In this document: one piece after another, positions 34,995 through 46,027 of the stretch | Layout: each line of letters starts with the position of its first letter | How positions within the stretch are numbered: the first letter of the stretch is position 1 | Source of the DNA: Costus lasius | Lineage: Eukaryota > Streptophyta > Magnoliopsida > Zingiberales > Costaceae | NCBI GenBank assembly: GCA_027563935.2 | Contig: CM050447.1 | Coordinates: 12,678,501 to 12,742,500 of the forward strand | Reading direction: 5' to 3' | Length of the DNA stretch: 64,000 nucleotides | Translations under genes and position numbers: made by a program | Notes under the pieces: generated by a model | What the model saw: only the letters and a program-made list of their open reading frames with translations | The model's database searches: none | Told to the model about the DNA's origin: nothing

Positions 34995-37900
34995 ATGCTT
35001 GGTTCCTTGTTGAAGAGGGGGAAAACCTTCTCCTTCCCTAGTCCTCGTCGGCTCCCGTCCTCCGCACTCCGAAGATGCTTTCGATCGCAAGGCGCGTTGG
35101 ACGCCATCCATGCCCATTCCAGTACCTCCGGTGATTCCACTCCCGTCGCCGGGGCCGCCCTCGTGCTCTACAACTACCCTTCCTTTTCCGGTGCCTTCGC
35201 CGCCCTCTTTGCCCACCTCTTCCACACCCGCCTATGCCTCCCCTTCCTCGTCTTGCCCTTCTCCTCTGTCGAGCCTTTCAGGTAGGCAGTGACCCATCTT
35301 CGCCTTTTACTTTCCCTTCTTCGCTTCTTCTTCTCTATTTGTATTCATATTGAATAGTAAAATCATTTGAAGGGTTGAAGATTTCAAAGATGCAGCATTT
35401 GAGACGTGCTATCTCCTCGATTTCATTGGCCCAGAACGTTTTGCGGTTGAGATATCTCAGTTCTTCCCTAGGTAAGGAGCAGCGGAAAAAGGAATCTCTT
35501 TTCCTGTAAGTTTCGGATTGCAACTCCAATCTTACACGATTTCAGGGTGATTGCTCTCGATCACCGGGAGACTAATTTGAGAAGGATTTTGCAAGTAGGG
35601 GAGTGCTCGGATAACGAGGAACTTCGCGTGGACACCAACAAAAGCAGTATTCGCGCTGTCTATGAATACTTCTCGGAGCAATTGTCTGGAGTGAGGTCTT
35701 CTCAGGTTAGTGCAACATTTGTCTTTTCTTTGAAATCTGTTCAACTTAATAAATTCGTTGAATTTTGTTTACTTGGAAAATTCAACAATCATTTAATTTT
35801 GCCCAGTGTAACCAATATCTTGATTTGTGTGTTGGACATTCTAAATTGGCCTATATCTAAGTTCAAAACTCTGGTCAGCTGGGTTGCTCCCGAATGCATT
35901 CTTTCAGTCGATAACGTTTTTTTCCTTGGAAAAAATGGACCATTAATCTCAGCTTTATTCTTCTCATTATTATTCTATATAGACCTTTTAAAATCGTCCA
36001 AAAAAAAATTTAAATAATCAACATGTACGGCTTCTCACTGGAATAATACATCAGGGCAAGATTATAAACCTGGTACAGCCAGAAGATGAAGAGCGTGTTA
36101 CTACTCTCTTAAAGTATATAGAAGATGTGAATCTTCGCTTGTGGAGGATGCCTGATATGAAGGCATTTATTGTTGGGCTTAGAGATGAGCGAGCAAAGAT
36201 AAATTGTATCACCAACCCTTGTATCTTTGAGCAGGTTGAGATTCTTAGCCACAATTAGTTGTGATTTATCCTTTTATACCTTTTTGCATTTACTTCAATT
36301 TTAAATTATGCACTTTGGTTGTCTTATCTATCAGCTCCTTCAAATTGATCCTACTTATTTGATCGCCAAGGGAATTTCTTTTACTCACTCTCGTGAGGAT
36401 GCAGCAAAGAAGTTGCTTGAAAAGGCTTTTAAGATCAAATTGGGAAGAGGATTATATGGCGAGTGTCTGGTAAACTTTTTTTCCTTTTTTTTCCTTCTTC
36501 TTCTGAAAAAGAACTTCTAGTTACCAATTTTTGTGTTTGGCTTCAGATTGTTTTGATACTTTTAGTGAACTACACTGTATAGTTTCATGATCCACCACTA
36601 GATGGGAAAATAGTGTGTTTAGTTGAAATTATAAGGTTTAAAGAGAATTCAAATGACATCCACATAACAAATAAGGTTCCACTGAACTACTAGTTTGAGC
36701 CTACATGCGTATCTCCAATTAGAGGTGGCCATGGGCCTGCCCGGGCACGCCTCGGCCCGACTTCTGACGGGCCGTGGCACGACCCGATTGTAACCGGGCA
36801 CGGCACGACAGAAAAATACCTGGGCTCGGCACGGCCCGCTGCACGTTTAGGCGTGCCGGCCCAGGCACGGTTCAGCTTCTGGCCGGGCCCGGATCCGGCA
36901 CGCGGGCTGAAACTGGCCTGCGGGCTATGGTCGGCCCAGCGGGCCATGCCAGGCACAACCCGAATGTGGCCCATGGGCCGACTTTGGCCCGCTTCATTAA
37001 ATTAAATGAAATATTAATAAAATATGAAATTGAGAATTATGTATTTTGCATAATTTTTTTTAAAAAATATTTAATTATTATTTAATTAATTATTTTATTT
37101 TAAACATATATAATTTTAATTTTAATATATTTTATTAAATTAATATTAATTTATTTATTAACAATACTAACAACACATGACTAAAGTTAAAACCAACTCG
37201 ATTAAATTTCATATTCATAAATTATACATTTAAGCTTAAATCAATTGCCGACATAATGGGCATACACAATTGACCCGTAGCCAACTACGCAAGCAGCTAC
37301 TATGGAAGATATGCGAGCATTGTGTTAGGCATACTTGCGCTCCGTGCTCCATCTTCTCTATGCATATTGCGCACTCCATGTTTTCAGCTCTACCTCCTTC
37401 TTCAATAATAAAAAACTCAAGTGACTCTTGTGCTTGGTTTGTTTCGATATATTGCTCCGGCTCATCGTTGATATTATCACTATCCTCCTCACTATCACTT
37501 ATTTCAAAGCATCAACCTCTATCTCAATCTCAACCCCAGAAGGAGAGGGAGAAGCCAAAAATTCTTGTCTTGCATGATCAGATAAGTGGATAAAGTGTTC
37601 TTCAAACCTGAATACATCAATTCGTATAAGTTGACTAACACGTTCGATAATACTTAAAATAGTGATTCTCCATTGATCAGCATTGAAGAAATTTATAGTA
37701 GATGTAAGGATGATTGAACGTTGAGAATTTGACATAATGATAATTATCTTCACTCTTCTATTATCTGTCATTTTTCTCTATGTCTCGTGCTCGTGCTCAC
37801 CAGTCACCACGTGATAATTATATTATAAAAGTAAATTAATTTAATACTTACTTGATCTTCTCCACGTCTAGTCACGTGGTGAGCACGAGGCATAGAAAAA

Positions 37901-40230
37901 AATGACTAGTCTAGACCGAGAGAGCATTGAATTCTTGATGACTAAAAAGAAGCTTAAGTTTGAGTTCAATTAAGATACTAATTGTAACTCAAGACTTAGA
38001 AAAGAGATTAAGAGAGTATTAAGAGAGAATGAGAAATTATTCCAAAGATAGTTGGAAACTTGTGTGAAGAAATGAGAGGGTTGGGGGGTCAATTTATAGG
38101 GATGAATTGGGTGTATAATTACATATTTATACTCTATTTTTAATTATTAAAAGGGGCTAAAATGGTAATTTTATACCATAAAGACAATTATATCCCTAAC
38201 TTTTAAAATTTTTATAACTATTATGAGGGCATTTAGGTAAAAATGCATGTTCATGTTGTGCCGTGCCTGGCCCGGCCCACGGGCCGCAAACCCTCGGCCC
38301 AGCACGACCCGAGCCGGGCCACGGGCCGGGCACGGCCCGTCGTGCCGGGCCGTGCGGGCCACGGGCCGGCCCGTCGTGCCGGGCCGTGCGGGCCACGGGC
38401 CGGCCCGGCCCGTTGGCCACCTCTATCTCCAATACATCTGTGAGGTGCCATTGCCAATTAGTTGAACATCATCACAAATCACCTACCATTGTAAATTCAA
38501 TAAATTGATGTAAATCATTGTTGGGTGAGCTTGCTTGTGGAGCGTTGAGATGGCCTCACTTCTCATGATAATGTGTCATGGGGAGCAAACACATTGGCAG
38601 CAGAGATATGGTCATGACCATGTGACCACACGAGTAGGGAAACAAGAAGCAATAAACAGTGAAAAAGAAGTACAGAATGAAGCATGACAAAAGATAACAA
38701 TAGCCAAAAAAAGAGAGAAAGGAATGATATGTGTTTTTTTATTTCGGATTTTTCCATTTCAGTCATAGTATTAGTTCATCTCATCATAGTCAAGCGTTAT
38801 TTCTAACTTAGGAGAATGATGGTATTGTTAATGAATAGTTAATTATTACTGGTGGTGTTAGTGGTAGTAGTGTCATACTTTTATAATATTAGTGGACTAG
38901 TTGTAGTTTATATGTTAGTTGGTTGTGTTTATGTAAGGCTTGGATTATAGGGGATCTATTATCTCATTCTAATTTTTTTCTCTAATTCTTTTCTTCTTTC
39001 TTGTTTTCTGCTCATAAACTATCTTATGCTTGGTAAGCAATGTTATTGGAGACACTACTGTTCTCATTGATTTAGAATTCAAGATCTAGTTGACGTTTTG
39101 GTTTATCTTCAGATGTTATTGAACTTGATTTTCTTATGATTCTTTATATCTTCACCTTGGAAATAGTTTTAGCCTTCATGGGGTTTGTTTTAGAACCTAG
39201 ATATGGAGAGATTAAATGTACTTATAACTCATTTATATCCCATGGTGAAACTAAAGTAGTGTCTATACGGTAGAATATTTACTGATTGAAATTTTATATG
39301 TTTTTTGCTGATGCTTTCTTAGTACAAGATATCTGTTCTGTTTAAGAATATTTAATAATTCATGTTCCTTTCTGTGATACTTAATCGATTTTAACTTTAT
39401 TGATTTTTGAGCAGTCATGAAAATATTCTCAGTGTACTAATTGCAGTAATTCTAAGTGAAACCCATCTTCTACTTCAATAAACTATGTTTCATATGCTGA
39501 TTAATATTTTTTACTACTTCTTAGTAATGGTAGGCTGTCAGAGCTGATGGGAATTCAGATCTAAGCCATGAAATTGGCATTGAGCTTAGCAGAAGAAGTG
39601 CAGCATGTGGCTTACGGTAAAGGAACAATGTCTATCACTACGTTCTTATTAGCATTTTCACCTTTCTTTTAATCATTCGGTAATATCTTGAGGTTTTATC
39701 ATGTGAATGAATTTGTAGGATAAACAAATTTGTAGATTCAAATGAGGAAATATTAGCATTTCCGATTGACTTCCCTGATTGATCTTGTCTCTTGCCGTGT
39801 TTTATCTCAATATTGATGATATTTAAGCCATATCTTGCCTCAAACAAAAGAATTTACTGAACCATATGTGACAAGCAACGCATTTTTCTAAGTACATGAG
39901 CTGAAGTTTAGTGTTTATCGTGATTAGCTAAATGGATCTACGTACATTCAGGCCTATAGGAGCTGTTATTTATATGCAAAAGCGTAATTTGAAGATGTGT
40001 CTGAGGAGTACAGACTCTGCCACTAATACCTCAGAAATTGCCAAGGTATGATAGACATACCATGGCATTTGTCTTACAATTAATATTGTTTGCATGGCTT
40101 GCATTCTGTAACTTGATTTGTTTTATATTTGAAATTGCAGGCATATGGTGGAGGTGGCAAGTTAAGTTCAAGCTCCTTCATCATAAGAATGGACGAATAC
40201 AACTATTGGACTTCCGCAAATGCATCATAA
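34995..40230 (+). CDS. DHH/DHHA1-family phosphoesterase-like protein with altered motifs
   Basis: Eight exons: 34995-35281, 35373-35471, 35546-35705, 36055-36234, 36335-36469, 39534-39616, 39952-40045, 40141-40230; all phases agree, giving about 375 aa. The layout matches plant DHH/DHHA1-domain proteins, relatives of oligonucleotide phosphodiesterases: an N-terminal LYNYPSFSGAFAALFAHLF block, CYLLDFIGPERFA, VIALDHRETNLRR, then YIEDVNLRLWRMPDMKAF, and the C-terminal DHHA1-like AYGGGGKLSSSSFI. In the usual family, as I recall it, these blocks read PCPDGAFAA, LDHHKT and GGGGHRNAS. Metal- and substrate-binding Asp and His residues therefore seem replaced (D to S, H to R, H to K). The frame is fully open, so it may encode a non-catalytic paralogue. 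The first 60 residues are Arg/Ser/Pro-rich and might target an organelle. Intron 5 holds a hAT element. Confidence 0.78.
36720..38425. mobile_element. Non-autonomous hAT element, 1706 bp, TSD TCTCCAAT
   Basis: The ends are TAGAGGTGGCCA and TGGCCACCTCTA, a perfect 12-bp inverted repeat. The 8-bp duplication TCTCCAAT flanks it (36712-36719 and 38426-38433). Both ends carry dense GGCCCG/CGGGCC subterminal repeats. No transposase was recognised. Instead it carries a RING-H2 gene fragment on the minus strand (separate entry). It sits in intron 5 of the DHH-family gene, between good splice sites, and is probably spliced out. Confidence 0.92.
37236..37771 (-). pseudogene. Captured RING-H2 zinc-finger gene fragment
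   Basis: On the minus strand an open stretch from 37771 (MTDNRRVKIIIIMSN...) runs to a stop at 37499. A second frame then carries an acidic stretch (SDSEEDSDNINDEPEQ) and a complete RING-H2 finger beginning at about 37379: CAICIEKMEHGAQVC, then CSHIFHSSC, then CVCPLCRQLI and TAA at 37236. Spacing is C-x2-C-x14-C-x-H-x2-H-x2-C-x10-C-x2-C, a canonical RING-H2. The two frames join with a shift near 37500, so the protein of about 165 aa is interrupted once. It lies wholly inside the hAT element, so it is probably a host gene copy picked up by the transposon. RING-H2 proteins are E3 ubiquitin ligases; whether this copy is expressed is unknown. Confidence 0.75.
38434..39533. other. Right part of intron 5 of the DHH-family gene
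   Basis: AT-rich intron sequence after the hAT element, ending in acceptor TAATGGTAG at 39533. No other feature is seen. Confidence 0.5.
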
Positions 40231-42318
40231 ATCCACAAAGGTTCATTTATTAGGGTCTTTTTTTCCTTTTGCTAATCACATATTTGGCATTGTGATATCT
40301 GAAGGTGCTCATTCTATTTATTTTCTTTTTGATTTTAAATACATTGTTACCTTGTGGAAATTAGTTTTTGATAAATATTATTGATCTTTCCTTCAGGAAA
40401 ATCATTGGAGGTTAGTCAGTGCAATTCATGAAGTTTTCCTGTCAAACATTTCAAGCCTTGATATCTTTTGATTGTTGCAGTGATACCTGCTATGCATAAC
40501 ATGCTTATGTGTTTTTCAAATAAGGATAATTTAAAATCCGTAATGTGTTAATGTCGCAACCATACACATAGAAAAAAGATAAGTGGATAAATGAGAAAAA
40601 ATTATACTCGAACCTCAATATGAATGAATAAGCGGAAATGAGATGGAAATTTTTAGGTGAAATTTCAGAGTTGTCTTAGAAATTTTTGGTGTTATTCCCT
40701 TGTTTTGGACCTTTTGGTGTTTCTATCGATTGCAATTCTTTTCATCACAATATGCTTTGAAGTACTTAGAAATTGCATCAGAATATTAACAGATGGAACT
40801 CAGCTCTGATTTGCTTTGCATTCTGGCAAAGAGGTAGTAAGATGTTTGGTGGATCTGAAAACTATCCTACTGTTTGGTTTTTTATTAATCATGAGAATTG
40901 CACGCGTTTCTTTCAATGTTGGTAATACAATGATATATTACTTAACAAAAAAAAAATCCATTTGAAGCTTTGCAATTTTAAAAAATGTTGTAGCTTCTTT
41001 TAAGAATTCGTCTTTGATGACAGAACTCAGTTGAGATGAAAGATTTGAATGATTGACTGCGCTCTTTCTATGAACAATTGTATATTACATCAATATAATT
41101 ACCTCATATTTGAAACTAGCTCACGAGGCTAGTTCTCTTTTACCATTGTCAGGTTAGTGCCCATGCCAACCTTTGTGTTTAGTAGGGCAGATGGAAAGTG
41201 GAGAGGATGAAATATTAATGTTTTTTGTGTTTAACGAAGCAGATGGAAAATGGAAGAAGGAAAATTGAAAGGAAAGTTACCCAACTTTCCTTCTAAACTC
41301 AATCCGTCCAATTCCGGCCGAAACACACCCTTACCCCTCACTAATTGTATTCTCACCCTCACCCCTCATGAAACCCTCACCACTCACGAACGTCACCGCC
41401 AATCTTCGTCGCTCAAGCTCGCCGTTGATCTTCGTCGCTCGTGCTTCGTCACTCGAGCTGCTATTGCCTGCTATTCTCACCGTCGCCTTCATCATCGTTG
41501 TTAACAAGCTTAGGGTTTTCCTCTTCCTTCATCATTGCCTTCATCTTCCGCCTCTTGCTCCTCTCTGATATTTTTTTTTCTGTTGCCTTCATCTTTTGCC
41601 TGCTCCTCTTTGATGTTTTTTTTTTCGTCGCTTTCATATTTCGCGGTCTGCCCTCTGCTATTTTCTTGGCTTCATCTTCCGCTTGTATGTTTTTTTAAAT
41701 TTTCTTTTTCTTTAAATAAACATAAGTAGAGAAATTTTTTTACTTTCCTTTCCTTTTTACTTTTTCTTCCTTCTTCTTATGCAAATTAATTAAAAGTAAA
41801 TTAAATTAATAATGTAATATAATTAAAATAATAAAATATAACTAGAGATAAATTATTTAGCCTAATATACCTCTCATGCAAGTCTAATTTGATATTTAGC
41901 CTTAAGATATAATTACCATCATGATTTTATGAATAATATAGTGAAAAATTTCTCCATTCTCAACAATCAATACAAAATAGAATAAATATATTAAAGTAAT
42001 GACCTCAAGCCTCAAGAAGATATTAAGAGAGTGTTTTTAATATTTTTATGACTATTTATTTTCAATAATATATCAAATTGATCCTTTGCCTGTATCTTCT
42101 CAATTTTAAAGCACCTGTTCAGCTTAGGTTTTTTTTTTTGGATTTATATCTTCAATTCAATAACTTATTTTTTTGCAAAGAAAAAAAATCGCTTTCGATT
42201 GTTTTCACATATTAACACTTTTCACATATTAACACTGATCAATCGAACATTGAGACAATAATGATATTATCACAACAGCAAACATGAGAAAATATCGATC
42301 AAACCCTGAAACAACCAA
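40231..42318. repeat. Intergenic with a dispersed repeat at about 41150-41700
   Basis: No gene is seen. A stretch from about 41150 (GCAGATGGAAA... CTTTCCTTCTA... TCTCACCCTCACCCCTCA) is related to 60700-61030, which has the same order of blocks (GCGGACGGAAA, TTTTCCTTCTAGAATTGATC, TCTCACCCCTCACG). The two are diverged copies of one repeat family. Ends and class were not determined. Confidence 0.45.
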
Positions 42319-44292
42319 TCACTGCCTTTGTCGTCCAACTATTGACGATGGTTGCCCGGAGAAGAGCTTCTCGATGTAATTCTCTAGCTCTTCCGTCCTG
42401 AATTTTATGTACTTCTTAGTCTGTCTCCCGGGCTCCAGATACTACTTGAACCTCCTTAGGAACGACCGGTACGCCGGCACGATCATTGCCGACACCGACA
42501 CCCTTAGCTCCGATTGCAGATGCTCGTCGCTCACCACCCAAAGGCACTGTGCCTTGTGGATCTCCTCAAATTGCGCATTGAAACTCTTCAACCGCTCCTT
42601 CAGCACCGCTGCATTGGCTTCGCCACCCTGCCCTTCCCTTTCACCACCAGCCCCACGTCCCTGTGGCACTCCAACACCCGGCTCCACGTCTCCCGCTGGT
42701 AGTTCTTGTGGTACTGCCTCGGCTCTGTCGACCTCTTCTTGCTCCACGTCTCCCCCAACACCTTGCGGATCTCCGCCGACCCCTTGATCTTCTGCACGAT
42801 GTACCTCCCGTTGTTCATCAGGAATACACTCTGCAAAGTCGGGTCCCCTGTACAACCTCGACTTTGCATCCAGGTTCGCGTGCAGCAGATCCATAATTTC
42901 AAGCAATTTCGCAGCGAACAGGTTGCCTTGATCTTCGGCTTTCCTGCTTTCGCGGAATACTTGCTCCATCGTGTTCTTGTACTCACAAGCGTACTTGAGG
43001 TAGTTCATGACGTAGCGGATTAGCGGGTGCACCGCCCCGCCCGGCATTGCGGTCCTCGCTACGTCGTTCTTTATCGAACTCTCGAGGCCGCAGAAGATGG
43101 CTGTGACCGCCTCTCCCAAGCGCGACTGGACGGCTGATATCTCCGTCTTGAGGTCGTCGAACACGGAAGATTCATGGGGATGCAATAGGTCGTCGAACTT
43201 GGGCGATGCATCTCGCAACGCCTCGTACATATCGAGCACCCTAAATAGCTTTTCCGTGGAGCGCTTCGGCATTGCAATTGCCTCCGTGAAAGTGAGAAGT
43301 TAGATGGCGGCACCGTGCGCGAGGTTGTAGAAGACGCTGCACTCAGTGTCGTCGTGCCTGGCGAAGACGCCGTTGCAGAGATCGCGCTAGCGCGCCAGGG
43401 CGACTTCTACGAAGTGGAGGAAGACTCGGATCCACAAGGCGACCTCGGACTCGAGAGGCTCCCACGCCATTCGCACGACATCGTCGATGTTGAGCGGCTC
43501 GTACCCGAGGCTCGACAGGCCCGCCTCGAACGCGTGGCGCAGCGCGATAGCGAAGACTTGGTAGCACTCTGTCGCATAGCCGTAGGAGATCATGGCGCCG
43601 GCGATGCGGTGCAGCCACGCCACAGTCTCCGGCGGGAGTGTCTGTGCCGAGTCGTTTGTGGGTTCCAGCACCGCAGAGCGCTCGGCCAGATCCTGGATCC
43701 GGCCGAAGGACACTGGCCGTGGAGTCTGCGCTTGCTGCCTTGATTTGGGGTTTTGGAGAAGGGAATGTAATTCGTCCTCAAGGAAGCACATCGCGCGGTG
43801 GAGGATGCTGCCGGCGCGGTTCATCGCCTGCCTGTACTTGGGATCCGAGGCGAACGGCGTCGTTGCTGACGTCAGCTTGGCGAGGCGATCGATGGTGTCG
43901 AAGAAATTATAACATCCTTCGCCCTCGGTGGACCACCTGATCTCCTCGGCGAGGTCGAGAAACTTCCGACCGTTTCCATGATCGCCGATGGCTCAGCCTG
44001 CTCATCTTGGCCGCCTTCCCAGCTGTATATTGTGGCGAGGAAAACGTCGATTTCCTCGGAGAAAGAAGCGAGGCTGGCTTGGGCTGCTTCGATGGTGGAA
44101 TCATCTTCCTCTTCCTCTACCTCCTCGATTGTGATATTGTCACCGACATTTCTATCCTCCTTCGCGTAGCTTTTTTGGAGCTTGACGTTGCTGAGGGAGA
44201 GGCTCCGATCGATCTCCCGTGCTGCTTCGCGAATGGAATTGGAGAAGCTGCTAAATTTACAAGGAATGGATTGGATTTTCTCTATGAATTAA
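42319..44292 (-). pseudogene. EXO70: EXO70 exocyst subunit pseudogene
   Basis: EXO70 tethers secretory vesicles at the plasma membrane within the exocyst. The whole protein can be followed on the minus strand without introns, but the frame is broken many times. The N-terminal part (FSSFSNSIREAAREIDR ... EEIDVFLATIYSWEGG) changes frame near 43960. It then reads ATTPFASDPKYRQAMNRAGS through MAWEPLESEVALW. An in-frame TAG stands at about 43387 and a TAA at about 43303 (GAAI*LLTFTEAIA, Gln expected). Next is STEKLFRVLDMYEALRD and HPLIRYVMNYLKYAC. There are frame changes near 42855 and 42620 around FLMNNGRYIVQKIK and RQYHKNYQRETW. Then KERLKSFNAQFEEIHKAQ, a TAG at 42442-42444, and the C-terminal YLEPGRQTKKYIKFRTEELE to TGA. 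No start codon was found. The EXO70 subclass is uncertain. Confidence 0.9.
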
Positions 44293-45449
44293 CAACGATC
44301 TCTTTCCTCCTCGATGTTCTTTTTAATCTCTTATCATATTAAAAAAACAAGCACATTGCGCGTGGAAGACGATGTGGAGTTGGGGAGGGGCGGAGGGGAT
44401 CGGGAGCAATGGAGAAGGGATCAAAGGAAGAAAGTGCGAGTTGGAGGAATAGGGTCATGGCGGAAAGTACGGGGGATTGAATGAGGTGGATGGAAAGATT
44501 TGAAACGGTCCTTTGCTAAATGAACAAAGAGGATATATATAAAGAAAATGGTTGAGTGCTCCATAAGTTGGAATCACGTAGTCCTTTATTTCCTGTTCTT
44601 ATCCCTTTTTTAGGAGAGGAAAAGGCTAGACATATATATTAGATATAGAAGGAATGTTATGAGATTTTGGGGGAGACAACAACATGTCTATTTTTTTTAT
44701 TTGTTTCTTTCTCCTTTCCACTTTATCCTACATGGAAAATGAAGAAAAATTAATTATTTTTTCTTTCATTTTTTTTTGTTCTAGGAGATGTTAATAGTTT
44801 TGTAAGAACTAAGAAATCAAATCATGTAAGTATATGATACAATGTAATGAATATATATTTTGGCTACTTAATATAAACTTGTGATGCTTACATTAATATT
44901 CGACAGCTATGAAACTTGAGAAAAATCCTAGACGCACAATATAGAATATTTTATGTAGAGTTTTATTTAATAGTTCAAAAATGTATGGATTATAGTATAT
45001 AAATGTATATACGATAAATTTATGATTTAAGATGCGTGCACACGGTAGACAATAAACAGTGGCATAACATTGGCATTTTTTTTTCTCTTGCTCCCTTAAA
45101 TTATGAAAAAAAATAATCCTATTTTTTTTTACTCTCGGTAAGTCTTCGGAGGAGGTATGCATTGTCGTGCCAACTGCAAGTCCGTACTCAGTTTGTCTTT
45201 TTTTTGCCAAGGGCAAGAATTTGATAGTATTTATCAAAAAGTATAATTACAAGTTATTTACAACCACATCCACCCTAATTCTCATACAAGATCTAGTAAA
45301 AATTTTGGCAGAGCTTCCCTGCGTTTCTCGCGCATGGATCCTGCATTACACAGTATGCCACTCATAACAGAACAAAAGAAAAACAAACACTACGGAAGCG
45401 TACACAAAAAGAGCGGACAGTGTTCAAAATATAATGCCGTACATCATCA
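44293..45449. other. Intergenic, no gene seen
   Basis: Former promoter side of the EXO70 pseudogene, then AT-rich DNA with several T-runs (for example 45070-45080 and 45121-45130). Any of these could mark the poly(A) end of the minus-strand LINE, but none could be assigned. Confidence 0.35.
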
Positions 45450-45556
45450 CCCTCAAACCCACACCACCAGATCCCGGACATTAGTACCCGCAGCACCTTA
45501 GTATCTAAATAACAGAGTCTTGAGAGCATGTGAGACTTGTCGCCTGCAGCCTGCCC

Positions 45557-45936
45557 ATCGTCATATCATGGTATGCAGCTCCACAATTGTAAGCTTTGGA
45601 TCCCCAGCGTCGCGTGGAGTTTCTTTACCTTCGCTCTGCTGGTCGCCTTTAGTGAGATCGCCAACGTGTGAGAATTCCTGCGCATCAGCCATAGCCACAT
45701 GAGGGAATAGCACAAACCCAGTGTACAAAGCAAGTGGCAAGTTCCAATCGTCATATCATGGTATGCAACTCCACAATTGTAAGCTTTGGATCCCCAGCGT
45801 CGCGGGGAGTTTCTTTACCTTCGCTCTGCTGGTAGCCTTTAGTGAGATCGCCGACGTGTGAGAATTCCTGCGCATCAGCCATAGCCACATGAGGGAATAC
45901 CACAAACCCAGTGCGCAAAGCAAGTGGCAAGTTCCA
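45557..45936. repeat. 190-bp tandem duplication in the LINE 3' region
   Basis: The block starting ATCGTCATATCATGGTATGC at 45557 repeats at 45747, with period 190 and only a few differences. It lies just downstream of the LINE ORF2 stop (minus strand), so it is probably in its 3' UTR. Confidence 0.85.
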
Positions 45937-46027
45937 ATGCAAGTAGCAAGATCCACCATAAAATCAACTAGCATAAAAACAAAAGAAACTTCAGCCTGCG
46001 CGAAATCATGAGCCTAGCAGCCAACCA

